DNA from: F1-120-MAGs238 sp964484185
GTDB taxonomy: Bacteria > Planctomycetota > Phycisphaerae > Phycisphaerales > UBA1924
Reading direction: 5' to 3'
Length of the DNA: 64,000 nt
Assembly (NCBI GenBank): GCA_964484185.1
Contig: CAZAEQ010000022.1
Location: forward strand, 11,061 to 75,060
Both the position numbers and the translations under genes were made by a program. Under the pieces are notes generated by a model, which saw nothing but the letters and a program-made list of their open reading frames with translations, was not told the origin of the DNA and ran no database searches. This document shows, one piece after another, positions 42,436-51,291 of this stretch. Each line of letters begins with the position of its first letter. The first letter of the stretch is position 1.

Positions 42436-43638
42436 ATGTCGTCCGCCGCCGCAGCAGCCGCCTCAGCCAATCTCGCCAAGGGTCTCGAAGGTGTGATCGC
42501 AGGCGAAACCGCCGTCTGTTCCATCGAGCAAGGCGGCCTCTGGTACCGCGGCTACGAAATCCACGATCTCTCTCAGAACGCGACATTCGAAGAAGTCGCT
42601 CACTTGCTGCTCGTAGGCCATAAGCCATCCGCCGCCGAACTGGCGAAGTTCAAAGCTGAAATCATCGCGGAGCGTCCGCTCCACCCATCGGTGACTTCAT
42701 TCATCGAGTCCATGGGCGGCTACCTCGCATCGGGCCGTGCAGTCCCGATGGATGTCCTCCGCTCCGCGGTCAGCATCCTGGGCCACACCGATCCCGATGC
42801 ACAAAGCGTCGCCGCTGATGCCAATCTTCGCAAGGCCAAGCGCCTCCTGGCCAAGATTCCCACCATCATCGGACACATGCAGAACGTCATCGATGGCAAG
42901 GCCATCATCGGTCGCGAACTTGGTGGTGACCCAACGCTCGGTCACGCAGCCAACCTCATGTACCTCATGAACGGCACCAAGCCCAGCCCCGATTACGCCC
43001 GCGTGATCGATATCTCGCTCATCCTCTACGCTGAACACGATTACAACGCCAGCACCTTCGCCAGCCGCGTCATCGCCGGCACGCTCAGCGACATGCATGG
43101 CGCAGTCAGCGGCGGCATCGCTGCCCTGAAAGGCCCGCTCCACGGCGGCGCGAATGAAATGGCCATGGAAATGCTCAAGGAAATGATGAGCGACATGGGC
43201 CCCGAAGCAATCGGCACCAGCAAGGTCGATGAGTGGATGCAGAAGGCATTCGATACCAAGCGCAAGCTCATGGGCTTCGGCCACCGCGTCTATAAGAACG
43301 GCGATCACCGTGCTCCGATCCTCCACAAGCTCGGCCGCAATATTGCGGAAAAAGATACTAAGAATCCCGGCGGCCAGGCCGCGATCAAGTGGTTCGAACT
43401 CGGTGAACAGGTCCAGAAGATCATGCTGGCCAAGAAGAACATTCACCCCAATGTCGACTTCCCCTGCGGCATGACGTATTTCACGATGGGTATCCCCGTC
43501 CCGCAATACACGCCAATCTTTGTCGCTAGCCGCATCACAGGTTGGGCTTCACACATCATGGAACAACACGCCAACAACCGGATTATCCGCCCGTTGAGCC
43601 TGTATTCTGGTCCAGCATATCGCAAGTGGAATTCCTGA
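42436..43638 (+). CDS. gltA: Citrate synthase family protein
   Basis: A 400-residue enzyme condensing acyl-CoA with an oxo acid, most likely citrate synthase in the TCA cycle. The N-terminal part reads AGETAVCSIEQGGLWYRGYEIHDLSQNATFEEVAHLLLVG. The catalytic residues are His in LHGGANE, His in GFGHRVYKNGDHRAPIL and Asp in NVDFPCGMTY; the arginine near SRITGWASHIMEQ is kept. It is of the short (~400) type shared by citrate and 2-methylcitrate synthases, which sequence alone does not separate. The protein has a poly-Ala start (SSAAAAAASA). No prpB/prpD is near, so citrate synthase is preferred. Confidence 0.93.
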   Translation: MSSAAAAAASANLAKGLEGVIAGETAVCSIEQGGLWYRGYEIHDLSQNATFEEVAHLLLVGHKPSAAELAKFKAEIIAERPLHPSVTSFIESMGGYLASGRAVPMDVLRSAVSILGHTDPDAQSVAADANLRKAKRLLAKIPTIIGHMQNVIDGKAIIGRELGGDPTLGHAANLMYLMNGTKPSPDYARVIDISLILYAEHDYNASTFASRVIAGTLSDMHGAVSGGIAALKGPLHGGANEMAMEMLKEMMSDMGPEAIGTSKVDEWMQKAFDTKRKLMGFGHRVYKNGDHRAPILHKLGRNIAEKDTKNPGGQAAIKWFELGEQVQKIMLAKKNIHPNVDFPCGMTYFTMGIPVPQYTPIFVASRITGWASHIMEQHANNRIIRPLSLYSGPAYRKWNS

Positions 43639-43671
43639 TCTGAACTGGCTCGGTTCATGGATCAGTCGAAA

Positions 43672-43745
43672 AGCCCGGAGTCGGATTCGAACCGACGAAC
43701 AACGGATTTGCAATCCGCCCCATTAGGCCACTTTGGTATCCGGGC
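43672..43745 (-). tRNA. tRNA-Cys (anticodon GCA)
   Basis: A 74-base cloverleaf on the minus strand. The acceptor stem GCCCGGA pairs with TCCGGGC, the discriminator base is U as in tRNA-Cys, the anticodon loop is TTGCAAA, and the T arm contains GGTTCGAATCC. CCA is not encoded. It lies 33 bases downstream of the citrate synthase stop, in opposite orientation. Confidence 0.97.
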
Positions 43746-43845
43746 AAGGGCAGAACACTAACGTGGCAAACCGCCAAGGTCAACCGCGAATTGTGTCCCC
43801 ATAACACCTGCTGTATTGGTTCGCCGCACGCCGATACACTGTGGT

Positions 43846-44808
43846 ATGCCGCTCTTCTCCACAATTTGCCTTCTTGCATCGGTGGTTGCTCTTGATGAGC
43901 CAGTTCAACCACGTCGCGCCGATCCCATCGAAATCCGCTCAACCACGGCAAGCGCGCCTCTTGCGCCAACCCTCTTCCCCGAGGGGGCTTTCCTCTCGGA
44001 ACGTCCTGGTTCGATTTTTAAGACCGCCGCAGGCAATCTAGTCTTTGTCGCAGACGCCGATCCCAATAGCCCTCTCGCCGCTGTCTCTGGACCGATCGCC
44101 TTTCTGCCTTGTGATGCTCTTGGAAAGTTAGAAGCGCTCGCGGGGATTGGAATTGGCTCCTCGTCTGCTCCATCCTCAACCGTCTCAACGGACTCCAAAA
44201 CGCCGCCACCTCTCGAACTCGTCAAAAAGATGACAGTCAGCGGCCAGCTCTTTCACTTTCACAAACAGAATTATTTGCTCCTCAGTATCGTTCCCGGTGA
44301 AGTTGCAAAGGTGGCAAACTCAGCTTCGCCAGTTGACAAGCCAGCGGATGTAACAACGTCAGCGCCTGGAAAAACTGCCCAGGACCTGATCGCTGATCTC
44401 GAGTCTCGCCGCACGACTCCGCGGGCGCTCGAGACTGCCGCAATCGCGGTTGCTCCAAAGGATGCCCAACAGGAAACCAAAGAGAACGCCGGCGAGCGGG
44501 CTCAATCAGCAAAACGCAGAGAAGGCGACCTCATTGCTTCGCGTCAGGGCCGCATCGTCCGCCACGATGCATGGCTGGTCTTTACACCAGATTCTGGAAC
44601 CGGCGCTGAAGGCAAACTCGAATCCGATCCGCCCGTCGTTCTCCTGGCGTGCAAGCAACTCGAACGTCTTGAGTGGCTCGCCAAACAGCAAGGCGATTCA
44701 GCCCGCTATCGCGTCAGTGGCAAAATCACCACATATCGCGGCCGCAATTACCTCCTCCCGCTCATGGTGCAAGTCATGCCACCATCCGATCTCACCCCTC
44801 GCCACTAA
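43846..44808 (+). CDS. Exported protein with an internal duplication, unknown function
   Basis: A 320-residue protein. ATG 43846 starts a signal peptide (MPLFSTICLLASVVA); the upstream start at 43816 would disrupt it. The mature part contains two related units of roughly 90-95 residues: unit A (about 46-150) with GNLVFVADAD, IAFLPCDALGKLEAL and VSGQLFHFHKQNYLLL; unit B (about 225-315) with AWLVFTPDSG, VVLLACKQLERLEWL and VSGKITTYRGRNYLLP. Each reads as a beta-rich module with a conserved Cys before an LExL helix. A polar, Ala/Thr-rich linker joins them. The family is unknown to me. The stop lies 5 bases before the dehydrogenase start, so they may be co-transcribed. Confidence 0.78.
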   Translation: MPLFSTICLLASVVALDEPVQPRRADPIEIRSTTASAPLAPTLFPEGAFLSERPGSIFKTAAGNLVFVADADPNSPLAAVSGPIAFLPCDALGKLEALAGIGIGSSSAPSSTVSTDSKTPPPLELVKKMTVSGQLFHFHKQNYLLLSIVPGEVAKVANSASPVDKPADVTTSAPGKTAQDLIADLESRRTTPRALETAAIAVAPKDAQQETKENAGERAQSAKRREGDLIASRQGRIVRHDAWLVFTPDSGTGAEGKLESDPPVVLLACKQLERLEWLAKQQGDSARYRVSGKITTYRGRNYLLPLMVQVMPPSDLTPRH

Positions 44809-44813
44809 TCGCG

Positions 44814-47804
44814 ATGCAACTCCCCGTAGTCAGCTCTTGGTCCAGACCTCCAGAAGAATGGACTGATTCCCAGCGCACACAAATCGCCCGCGAATTGGCG
44901 GCAAGCATCGAGGGCGAAGTCCGCTTCGGTCTTCACGACCGGATGCTCTATTCGACTGACGCCTCTCTCTATCAAGTCGAGCCGCTGGGCGTAGTGATTC
45001 CCGCATCGATTCAAGATGCAGTCCGGGCCATCGAGTTCTGCGCAAAACACCACGTTCCAATTCTCCCCCGCGGCGGCGGCACAAGCCTGGCCGGCCAATG
45101 CACCAATCGTGCAGTGGTCCTGGATTTCTCCGCAAACTGCCGCAAGCTGCTCGAAGTCGATGTTGCCAATCGTCGCGTCAGCACCGAAGTCGGCACGACC
45201 ATCGATGACCTCAATGATGCCCTCGCATCAACTGGACTTTTCTTCGCCCCCGATCCAGCAACCAGCAAACACGCCAATATCGGCGGCGCAATCGGCAACA
45301 ACGCCGCCGGCGGCAGAAGCGTCCGCTACGGCCGCACCAGCGAAAGCCTGATCAGTGCAACCGTGGCTCTTGCAGACGGTAGTGTCTTGAAACTCGAAAA
45401 AGGTGGCGCACTCAAGAACTCGCGACTCGGCGAACTGACCGAGCAGGTGGCACGAGTAGTTCAGCGAAACGCCACACTAATCAAGGAACGCTTTCCAAAG
45501 ACCGTCCGCCGAAACGCCGGTTACGGGTTGGACATGATCCTCGCCCAGCTCGAGCAACCTTGGACCACATCGCCGCTTGAAAACGTAAACCTCGCCCACC
45601 TTGTCTGCGGCTCAGAAGGAACACTCGCGGTCACGCTCGAAGCTGAACTCGCCCTGCATCCAAAACCCAAGGCCCGGGGCATAGCTGTGATCAGCTTTGT
45701 CACACTCGAAGACGCCATCGCCGCCGTAAAGCCGATTCTTGATGCCGGTCTTCCGCTCGGCCTGACAGCAATCGAGATGCTCGACGATGTCGTGCTTGAC
45801 GCTGCACGCGGCAATCTTGAATATCGCGCGTATGTCGAGATGCTGCCCGGCGCAAATGCTTTGCTGAGAGAACCCAAGGCCGTTCTCTATGTCGAATACT
45901 TCGGCTTCACGGGGGTGCAGGATGTCCAGCATTCCTTCGATCAACTCGAGAAACTGGTCAAGAACCTGCATGGTGTGATGCCTAATGGGTTCGCGAGGCA
46001 CACCGACCCTGCCTCGATGCTCAAGGCTTGGAAGCTTCGCAAGGCTGGTGAACCGCTGTTGCACGGACTCGCAGGGAACCGCAAACCGTTGACCTTTGTT
46101 GAAGACAACGCGGTCCCAGTAGAGAATCTCGGTGAGTTTGTAAGGCGATTCAAAGAGATCGTCGCGCGGCACGGAACCATCGCCGCGTACTGGGCTCATG
46201 CCAGCGTCGGCGTTTTGCACATCCGCCCCATGATTAACCTGCACGATCCTGCAGATCGCCAGATCATGCAGTCAATCGCAGTCGAAGCGGCAGACCTGGC
46301 CAAATCTCTCGGCGGTGTTATGAGCGGCGAGCACGGAGATGGTCGCGTTCGCGGGCCGCTGCTGGAGCGTTATTTTGGCCCCGAACTCATGAACGCGATG
46401 CGCGAGATCAAAGCGATCTTTGATCCCGAAAACCGTCTGAACCCCGGCAACATTGTTGAACCACGCCCGATCTCATCCATCAACGAACACCTGCGTATTG
46501 AACCGACCGGCACGCCGGTTCACGTTCCCAGCGTCGAAACATATTTCGACTACGCTGGTCAAGATGGCTTCGGTCACGCGGTCGAACAATGCAACGGCGC
46601 AGGCGTCTGCCGCAAAAAGACCGGCGGCACAATGTGCCCCAGTTACATGGCAACCCTCGATGAACGCCACTCCACCCGCGGACGCGGCAACGCGTTGCGC
46701 CTGGCCATCACCGGCCAATTGAGTGCATCGGGCACTGCATCATGGGATGATCCTGAAACGCTGGAGACTTTGAACCTCTGTCTCTCATGCAAGGCCTGCA
46801 AAAGCGAGTGCCCAAGCAACGTCGACATCGCCAAACTCAAAGCCGAGTACACGGCACAGAAATACAGGCAACACGGCGTGCCGCTCAAAGCCCTGGCGTT
46901 CGGCAACGTCCGGTTCCTGAACCGCATCGGATCGCTCACTGCTCCAATCGCCAATGCCATGAACCGCAGCGGCTTGGGCAAGTTCATGGCCAGGATGTTC
47001 ATGAACATTGATCCACGCCGAACGATTCCATCATTTGCACGATCGCTGGCATCGCAGTGGGGGATTTCTTCCACGCAGAAACAGAAGGTTGCACTCTTCG
47101 GCGACTGCTTCGTGATGTACAACGAACCCGGCATCGGTCTCGCAAGTAAACGCGTGCTCGAAGCGTGCGGCTATGAAGTAGTCTTGGCAGATGCAGGCTG
47201 CTGCGGCCGCGCCAAGATATCAACGGGTCTGCTTGAGCAGGCGATCGAGGAAATCGATGCAACGCTCGAGCGTCTGCGGCCATTGATCGAAGACGAATCG
47301 ATCAAGGCGATCGTGGTCGCCGAGCCGTCATGCCTGTCTGCCATGACCGATGACTGGTTGACGCTCAAACTTCGTACACCCATGACTCTGCGAAACGTAC
47401 TGAAATCCAAGGCATTTCTGGTAGAAGACTTCATCGAAAAGAAGTGGGAAAATCACCCGCAAACGCCGCGGTTTGTGGATGGTCCAGCACCGGTACTGCA
47501 TGGCCATTGCCATCAAAAAGCGCTATGGGGAAGCGAAACCAGCGCTGCCCTGCTGCGCAGAGTTGCGAGCACCGTCGATGTGCTCGATACCGGCTGCTGC
47601 GGCATGGCGGGGAGTTTCGGATATACCGAAGACCGATACGACTTGTCTATGGACATTGGTGAGTTGGTTCTCTTCCCGGCGGTCAGGAAGTCAGAAGGCA
47701 AACCAATCTGTGCGCCTGGTACAAGCTGTCGGCATCAGGTTCACGACGGCACAGGTGCAACGGCCGTCCACCCAATTGAACTGGTCGCATCGCGACTCGC
47801 TTAG
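44814..47804 (+). CDS. FAD/iron-sulfur D-2-hydroxyacid dehydrogenase (YdiJ/GlcD-like fusion)
   Basis: A 996-residue multi-domain enzyme. Residues 40-500: FAD-binding PCMH domain (PRGGGTSLAGQC, GNNAAGGRSVRYG) and FAD-oxidase C-terminal domain (GVLHIRPMINLHD, GEHGDGRVRGPLLER). Residues 550-700: two Cys-rich segments, CNGAGVCRKKTGGTMCPSYM and CLSCKACKSECPSNVD, for 4Fe-4S clusters. Residues 760-996: two CCG domains (DAGCCGRAKISTGLL, LDTGCCGMAGSFGY) as in heterodisulfide reductase subunits. This matches E. coli YdiJ, a D-2-hydroxyglutarate/D-lactate-type dehydrogenase, and the GlcD+GlcF fusion. The start is ATG 44814, 5 bases after the previous stop. The substrate is uncertain; electrons probably go to quinone. 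Confidence 0.93.
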   Translation: MQLPVVSSWSRPPEEWTDSQRTQIARELAASIEGEVRFGLHDRMLYSTDASLYQVEPLGVVIPASIQDAVRAIEFCAKHHVPILPRGGGTSLAGQCTNRAVVLDFSANCRKLLEVDVANRRVSTEVGTTIDDLNDALASTGLFFAPDPATSKHANIGGAIGNNAAGGRSVRYGRTSESLISATVALADGSVLKLEKGGALKNSRLGELTEQVARVVQRNATLIKERFPKTVRRNAGYGLDMILAQLEQPWTTSPLENVNLAHLVCGSEGTLAVTLEAELALHPKPKARGIAVISFVTLEDAIAAVKPILDAGLPLGLTAIEMLDDVVLDAARGNLEYRAYVEMLPGANALLREPKAVLYVEYFGFTGVQDVQHSFDQLEKLVKNLHGVMPNGFARHTDPASMLKAWKLRKAGEPLLHGLAGNRKPLTFVEDNAVPVENLGEFVRRFKEIVARHGTIAAYWAHASVGVLHIRPMINLHDPADRQIMQSIAVEAADLAKSLGGVMSGEHGDGRVRGPLLERYFGPELMNAMREIKAIFDPENRLNPGNIVEPRPISSINEHLRIEPTGTPVHVPSVETYFDYAGQDGFGHAVEQCNGAGVCRKKTGGTMCPSYMATLDERHSTRGRGNALRLAITGQLSASGTASWDDPETLETLNLCLSCKACKSECPSNVDIAKLKAEYTAQKYRQHGVPLKALAFGNVRFLNRIGSLTAPIANAMNRSGLGKFMARMFMNIDPRRTIPSFARSLASQWGISSTQKQKVALFGDCFVMYNEPGIGLASKRVLEACGYEVVLADAGCCGRAKISTGLLEQAIEEIDATLERLRPLIEDESIKAIVVAEPSCLSAMTDDWLTLKLRTPMTLRNVLKSKAFLVEDFIEKKWENHPQTPRFVDGPAPVLHGHCHQKALWGSETSAALLRRVASTVDVLDTGCCGMAGSFGYTEDRYDLSMDIGELVLFPAVRKSEGKPICAPGTSCRHQVHDGTGATAVHPIELVASRLA

Positions 47805-48028
47805 GACTTCGAATCGTCTTTGACTGTGATTGTCAGGTCAGAATGATCTGCAGGGCGTCTGGGCGGTCTGCTAAAGAACAGCGGGATAGACCCCACACCG
47901 CAAATCAGCGCTAATGCAACTGCCATAGTAACTACAAAGATGGAATCACCAGTCCGCCAAGCCCAGATCAGCATACCGATGCAGCCAAGTGCTATCACAC
48001 CAATCGCGGCGATGATCTTCTTGTTCAT
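47801..48028 (-). CDS. Small two-helix membrane protein
   Basis: A 75-residue protein with two transmembrane helices (IIAAIGVIALGCIGMLIWAW and IFVVTMAVALALICGVGSIPLFF) and a polar, acidic C-terminus. No family is recognised. Its stop overlaps that of the dehydrogenase gene by 4 bases, tail to tail. It lies 13 bases downstream of thiG on the same strand. Confidence 0.6.
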   Translation of the reverse strand: MNKKIIAAIGVIALGCIGMLIWAWRTGDSIFVVTMAVALALICGVGSIPLFFSRPPRRPADHSDLTITVKDDSKS

Positions 48029-48041
48029 GGAGCTTTCTCAA

Positions 48042-48884
48042 TCACTCGCCCGGGATGTACGAGATCACACCTTCCCACGGGCTGCTCGCGCTTGCGTACA
48101 ACTTCTTGGGAATGCGGCCCGCGAGATAGCTCTGGCGGCCGGCGATGCAGGCGTGTTTCATTGCGTGGGCCATCATGACCGGGTCTTTAGCGTGCGCGAT
48201 TGCTGTGTTGAGCAGGACGCCATCTGCGCCAAGTTCCATGGCGATAGCGACATCTGAGGCGGAGCCGACGCCGGCGTCGACGATGACGGGAAAGTTGGGG
48301 TCGCCTTGTTTCAAGAGTTCGAGGCAGAGGATGATGTTGTTGGGATTGAGAATTCCCTGGCCGGAACCGATCGGTGATCCCGCGGGCATGACGCTGGTTG
48401 CGCCTGCTTCTTTCAATCGAATGGCCGCAATCGGATCATCGCTTGAATACGCGAGGACATGGAAGCCATCCTTCACAAGTTCTTTGGTCGCCTCAACTGT
48501 GCCAGCCGGATCTGGAAGGAGCGTCTTCTTGTCACCCAGCACTTCGATCTTCACCCAGCTCGCGCCCGGGTTGCCGAGCTGTTCGAGGATTTCTCGGCCC
48601 AGTCTGGCGACGCGCACCGCATCTTCCGCGCTGAAGCAGCCAGCCGTGTTGGGAAGAATCGTGAGGCGGTCGAGATCGAGAAACTCAAGGAGCGACTTGC
48701 CCTGCTGGTTGTAGAGGCGTTCGCGGCGGACTGCGACTGTCGTGACTTCGCATTCTGACGCCGCGAGGGCGCGTTTCATGACGTCGTAGTCGGCGTATTT
48801 GCCGGTGCCGGTGATGAGCCGGCTCGCTAAATTGCGGCCGCCGATGGTGAGCAGGTGGGGTGCGTGGAGTGCTTGCTGAGCCAT
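48042..48884 (-). CDS. thiG: Thiazole synthase
   Basis: A 280-residue TIM-barrel enzyme that builds the thiazole ring of thiamine from deoxyxylulose 5-phosphate, dehydroglycine and ThiS-thiocarboxylate. ATG 48884 was chosen because it gives the standard start (HLLTIGGRNLASRLITGTGKY); the frame continues upstream to 49064 with non-homologous sequence. The imine-forming Lys lies in WVKIEVLGDKKTLLPD. Other motifs are TTVAVRRERLYNQQG, LPNTAGCFSAEDAVR, VMPAGSPIGSGQGILNP and VIVDAGVGSASDVAIAMELGADGVLLNTAIA. No thiS, thiF, thiH or thiO is adjacent. No TPP riboswitch could be recognised in the 88 bases upstream. Confidence 0.95.
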   Translation of the reverse strand: MAQQALHAPHLLTIGGRNLASRLITGTGKYADYDVMKRALAASECEVTTVAVRRERLYNQQGKSLLEFLDLDRLTILPNTAGCFSAEDAVRVARLGREILEQLGNPGASWVKIEVLGDKKTLLPDPAGTVEATKELVKDGFHVLAYSSDDPIAAIRLKEAGATSVMPAGSPIGSGQGILNPNNIILCLELLKQGDPNFPVIVDAGVGSASDVAIAMELGADGVLLNTAIAHAKDPVMMAHAMKHACIAGRQSYLAGRIPKKLYASASSPWEGVISYIPGE

Positions 48885-48972
48885 GGCCTTAGGGTATGTT
48901 GGAAGGTGCCAGGTTTCGCGAAAATTGCAGATTTGACCAGCGTGTTGCCGTTGCCGCAAAGGAGAAACAGGG

Positions 48973-49857
48973 CTATGAAGCTCGCCATTTGCGAGAAAGC
49001 AGCACACGTTCACATTCGGCGGCGGCGGGGGCAAGTTCGCGATCGCTGCGTTTGATGATTGCAAGCTGGCGAGAAAGCTTGCTTTCGCGGCATGTCAGAC
49101 CCTCATCTTCATTGAGTGCGAAGCGAGAGACGAAACCAATTCCGATGCCGGCTTTAACCATGTGTTTAATGGATTCAATCGAGCGAAGTTCCATGACAGT
49201 GTTGAGCTTGATCCCAGCGTCAGACACGGCATGATCAATCACCGCCCGAACCGCAGAGCCGCCTTCAAAGCCAACCATGGACGCGCCGGAAATATCCTGC
49301 CATTTGAAACTGCGCTTGCCAGAAAGTGCATGATCAGGCGGCACGATCAGGCGAAGCTCATCGGCGACCAGCGGCACACGCACAAGGTCATCACTGCCGG
49401 GGAGTTCGACTGGCAGGGTCACGATGCCCAAATCGAGTTCGCCAGAGAGCACCGATTGTGCAACTGCGCGGGAGGCAGCCTCACGAACATAAAAACGAAG
49501 GCCCGGATGTTTGCGACGAATTTCTGAAACCACTGGCGGAAGCAAGTACGTAATGGCAGTAGCGCCGCCACCAACGGAAATGAGTCCATGTTCAAGACCC
49601 ATAAGTTGACGTACCGAGCGGACGGCGTTGTCACTCGATCGAATCGCATCTTCGGCGTGCGAGAGAAAGACGCGGCCTGCATCGGTCAATTCGATGCCGC
49701 GACCAGCGCGGTGGACCAGCGGCGTCCCGACTTCCTGTTCGAGTTTCTTGAGCATGGCAGAGAGCGCGGGTTGCGTGACCCCTAGCTGCGACGCGGCTTT
49801 GGTCATGTGTCGCATATGTGCGAGAACCCGAAAGTAACGGAGTGGTGTGAGTTCCAT
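48973..49857 (-). CDS. LysR-type transcriptional regulator
   Basis: A 294-residue regulator. ATG 49857 was chosen because MELTPLRYFRVLAHMRHMTKAASQLGVTQPALSAMLKKLEQEVG is the standard LysR winged-helix start; the frame runs upstream to 49953. After a linker helix, a periplasmic-binding-like effector domain follows (SVGGGATAITYLLPPVVSEIRRKHPGL, GELDLGIVTLP, GIGIGFVSRFAL). The C-terminal 35 residues are basic. It lies upstream of thiG on the same strand (88-base gap) and 4 bases downstream of the 49862 gene, not in the usual divergent arrangement with a target. The effector is unknown. Confidence 0.93.
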   Translation of the reverse strand: MELTPLRYFRVLAHMRHMTKAASQLGVTQPALSAMLKKLEQEVGTPLVHRAGRGIELTDAGRVFLSHAEDAIRSSDNAVRSVRQLMGLEHGLISVGGGATAITYLLPPVVSEIRRKHPGLRFYVREAASRAVAQSVLSGELDLGIVTLPVELPGSDDLVRVPLVADELRLIVPPDHALSGKRSFKWQDISGASMVGFEGGSAVRAVIDHAVSDAGIKLNTVMELRSIESIKHMVKAGIGIGFVSRFALNEDEGLTCRESKLSRQLAIIKRSDRELAPAAAECERVLLSRKWRAS

Positions 49858-49861
49858 GCAA

Positions 49862-50275
49862 TTAATCGGCGTGATGAGATTTCGCTGCGGCAAGCACATT
49901 GTTGCCTTGCCCTTCATCGGGGTCGGGCCATATATAGAAATCACCGGCATCAATCGTGCCCTGGTAGCGGATCATGAAACCGCCTCGAATTCCCTTGTCG
50001 CGAGTTTCACCACGATACTCGACCTTGTGATAGTAATAGATTTTGACGAGCGACACTGCGCCGCTGGACAAGTCATAAGTTCCGTGGATATCACATTCTC
50101 CGCCTTTGTCATTCGCGGTACCGTCTATCTTGCCATCGCTGAAATTCAGAATGAGGTCCTGCCAGCCGCGGATTCCCCATTGAATGTAGTAGCCCTTCCA
50201 GCGTCCTGATGGGAACCGTGGATCGACTTCTGGCGCTGAATCAGATGCCTCAGAATGTGCGTCAGTTTCGCCCAT
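49862..50275 (-). CDS. Conserved-looking small soluble protein, unknown function
   Basis: A 137-residue protein without signal or membrane segment. After an acidic N-terminus (residues 1-22) the sequence is beta-rich with many aromatic residues (GRWKGYYIQWGIRGWQDLILNFSDGKIDGTAND, GTYDLSSGAVSLVKIYYYHKVEY, GGFMIRYQGTIDAGDFYIWPD). It looks like a small lipocalin-like or avidin-like barrel, which is a guess. It is 4 bases upstream of the LysR gene and in the same direction, so likely co-transcribed. Confidence 0.7.
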   Translation of the reverse strand: MGETDAHSEASDSAPEVDPRFPSGRWKGYYIQWGIRGWQDLILNFSDGKIDGTANDKGGECDIHGTYDLSSGAVSLVKIYYYHKVEYRGETRDKGIRGGFMIRYQGTIDAGDFYIWPDPDEGQGNNVLAAAKSHHAD

Positions 50276-50390
50276 GGCAGATCATATCTGGGTGAGTGAT
50301 CGCGGTGCAGTTGGATAGAATGTGATTCAGGAACCTGCACTTGATCATTGCCGGGCGTCCCGTTTTGTGTACACATTGTGGAGGTCGGGA

Positions 50391-51224
50391 ATGTCGAGCC
50401 AGTCGATGTCGATTCAATCAGCGATGGAGCAGTGCTTTCAGCGGATGGCGGCGATGGAGCAATCGTTGCAGGCAGCTGCTCACAATATCACGCGACTTCG
50501 GCGTCAGGTGTATTCGTTAGAGGCCGCGGAGGCAGTGCGAAGAGACGGCCGCACCGTTGATGCGCCGATCGAATTCTCCGCGCAGTATGGTGAAGACACA
50601 ATTATCTGGGACCTCCTTGGGCGATCAGTTCAAGGGTTCTTTGTTGAAGTCGGCGCGTTTGATGGGAAATCGTTCAGCGGTAGTCTCGCGCTTGAACAGA
50701 TGGGCTGGCGCGGACTTCTTGTCGAGCCGATTCCAGAGCGAGCGGCCCAGTGCAAATTGAATCGACCCAACAGCAAAGTTGTTCATGCGGCGGTTGGCGG
50801 TCCGGAAGCCAAGGGAGAAACCACTTTTACCGTGACAGAGGATTACCACGGTGGAATGTTGTCGTACCGAGGTCAGCCAACCCCAGAGCATCGGCGAGAG
50901 CTCGACCATATGAAAGCGAAGGAGAAAACGCTGACCGTGCCTTTCACCAATCTCGGCAGCTTGCTCAATGGGCTCACGGAAAGAGTCGATGCGGCGATTA
51001 TCGATGTTGAAGGGGGCGAAATTGACGTCATCAGGGGGATGAACCTGGAGAAATTCCTGCCGCGGGTCATGGTAATTGAGGACTTTCCGCTGGACAAAGA
51101 AACAGCCTTGGCGAAATTCATGCAAAAGACAGAGTACCTGCAGGTGGCGACTATTGGGTGCAATCGCGTATATGTTCACAAGAATGAACGCGAGATATTT
51201 GACCGAATTCCCAGAATGGGCTGA
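50391..51224 (+). CDS. FkbM-family SAM-dependent methyltransferase
   Basis: A 277-residue protein. ATG 50391 follows GTGGAGGTCGGG and starts a short helical, coiled-coil region (residues 1-50), then the FkbM domain: FSAQYGEDTIIWDLLG, GFFVEVGAFDGKSFSGSLALEQMGWRGLLVEPIP (SAM-binding GxFDG and acidic strand end), VDAAIIDVEGGEIDVIRGM and the closing NRVYVH. Such enzymes O-methylate sugars or polyketides. The acceptor is unknown, but surface glycans are plausible. A coiled-coil N-terminus is unusual for the family. The gene stands alone. Confidence 0.88.
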   Translation: MSSQSMSIQSAMEQCFQRMAAMEQSLQAAAHNITRLRRQVYSLEAAEAVRRDGRTVDAPIEFSAQYGEDTIIWDLLGRSVQGFFVEVGAFDGKSFSGSLALEQMGWRGLLVEPIPERAAQCKLNRPNSKVVHAAVGGPEAKGETTFTVTEDYHGGMLSYRGQPTPEHRRELDHMKAKEKTLTVPFTNLGSLLNGLTERVDAAIIDVEGGEIDVIRGMNLEKFLPRVMVIEDFPLDKETALAKFMQKTEYLQVATIGCNRVYVHKNEREIFDRIPRMG

Positions 51225-51291
51225 ATGACGGGAGTTTCGACGCGGCGCATCATGTAGGAATCTGATAGTGTATTGGTAAAAAGGGCTTTCT

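Noticed and set aside
48885..48972. TPP riboswitch upstream of thiG
   Set aside because: The conserved CTGAGA and ACC...GATCTGG-type segments are not present.
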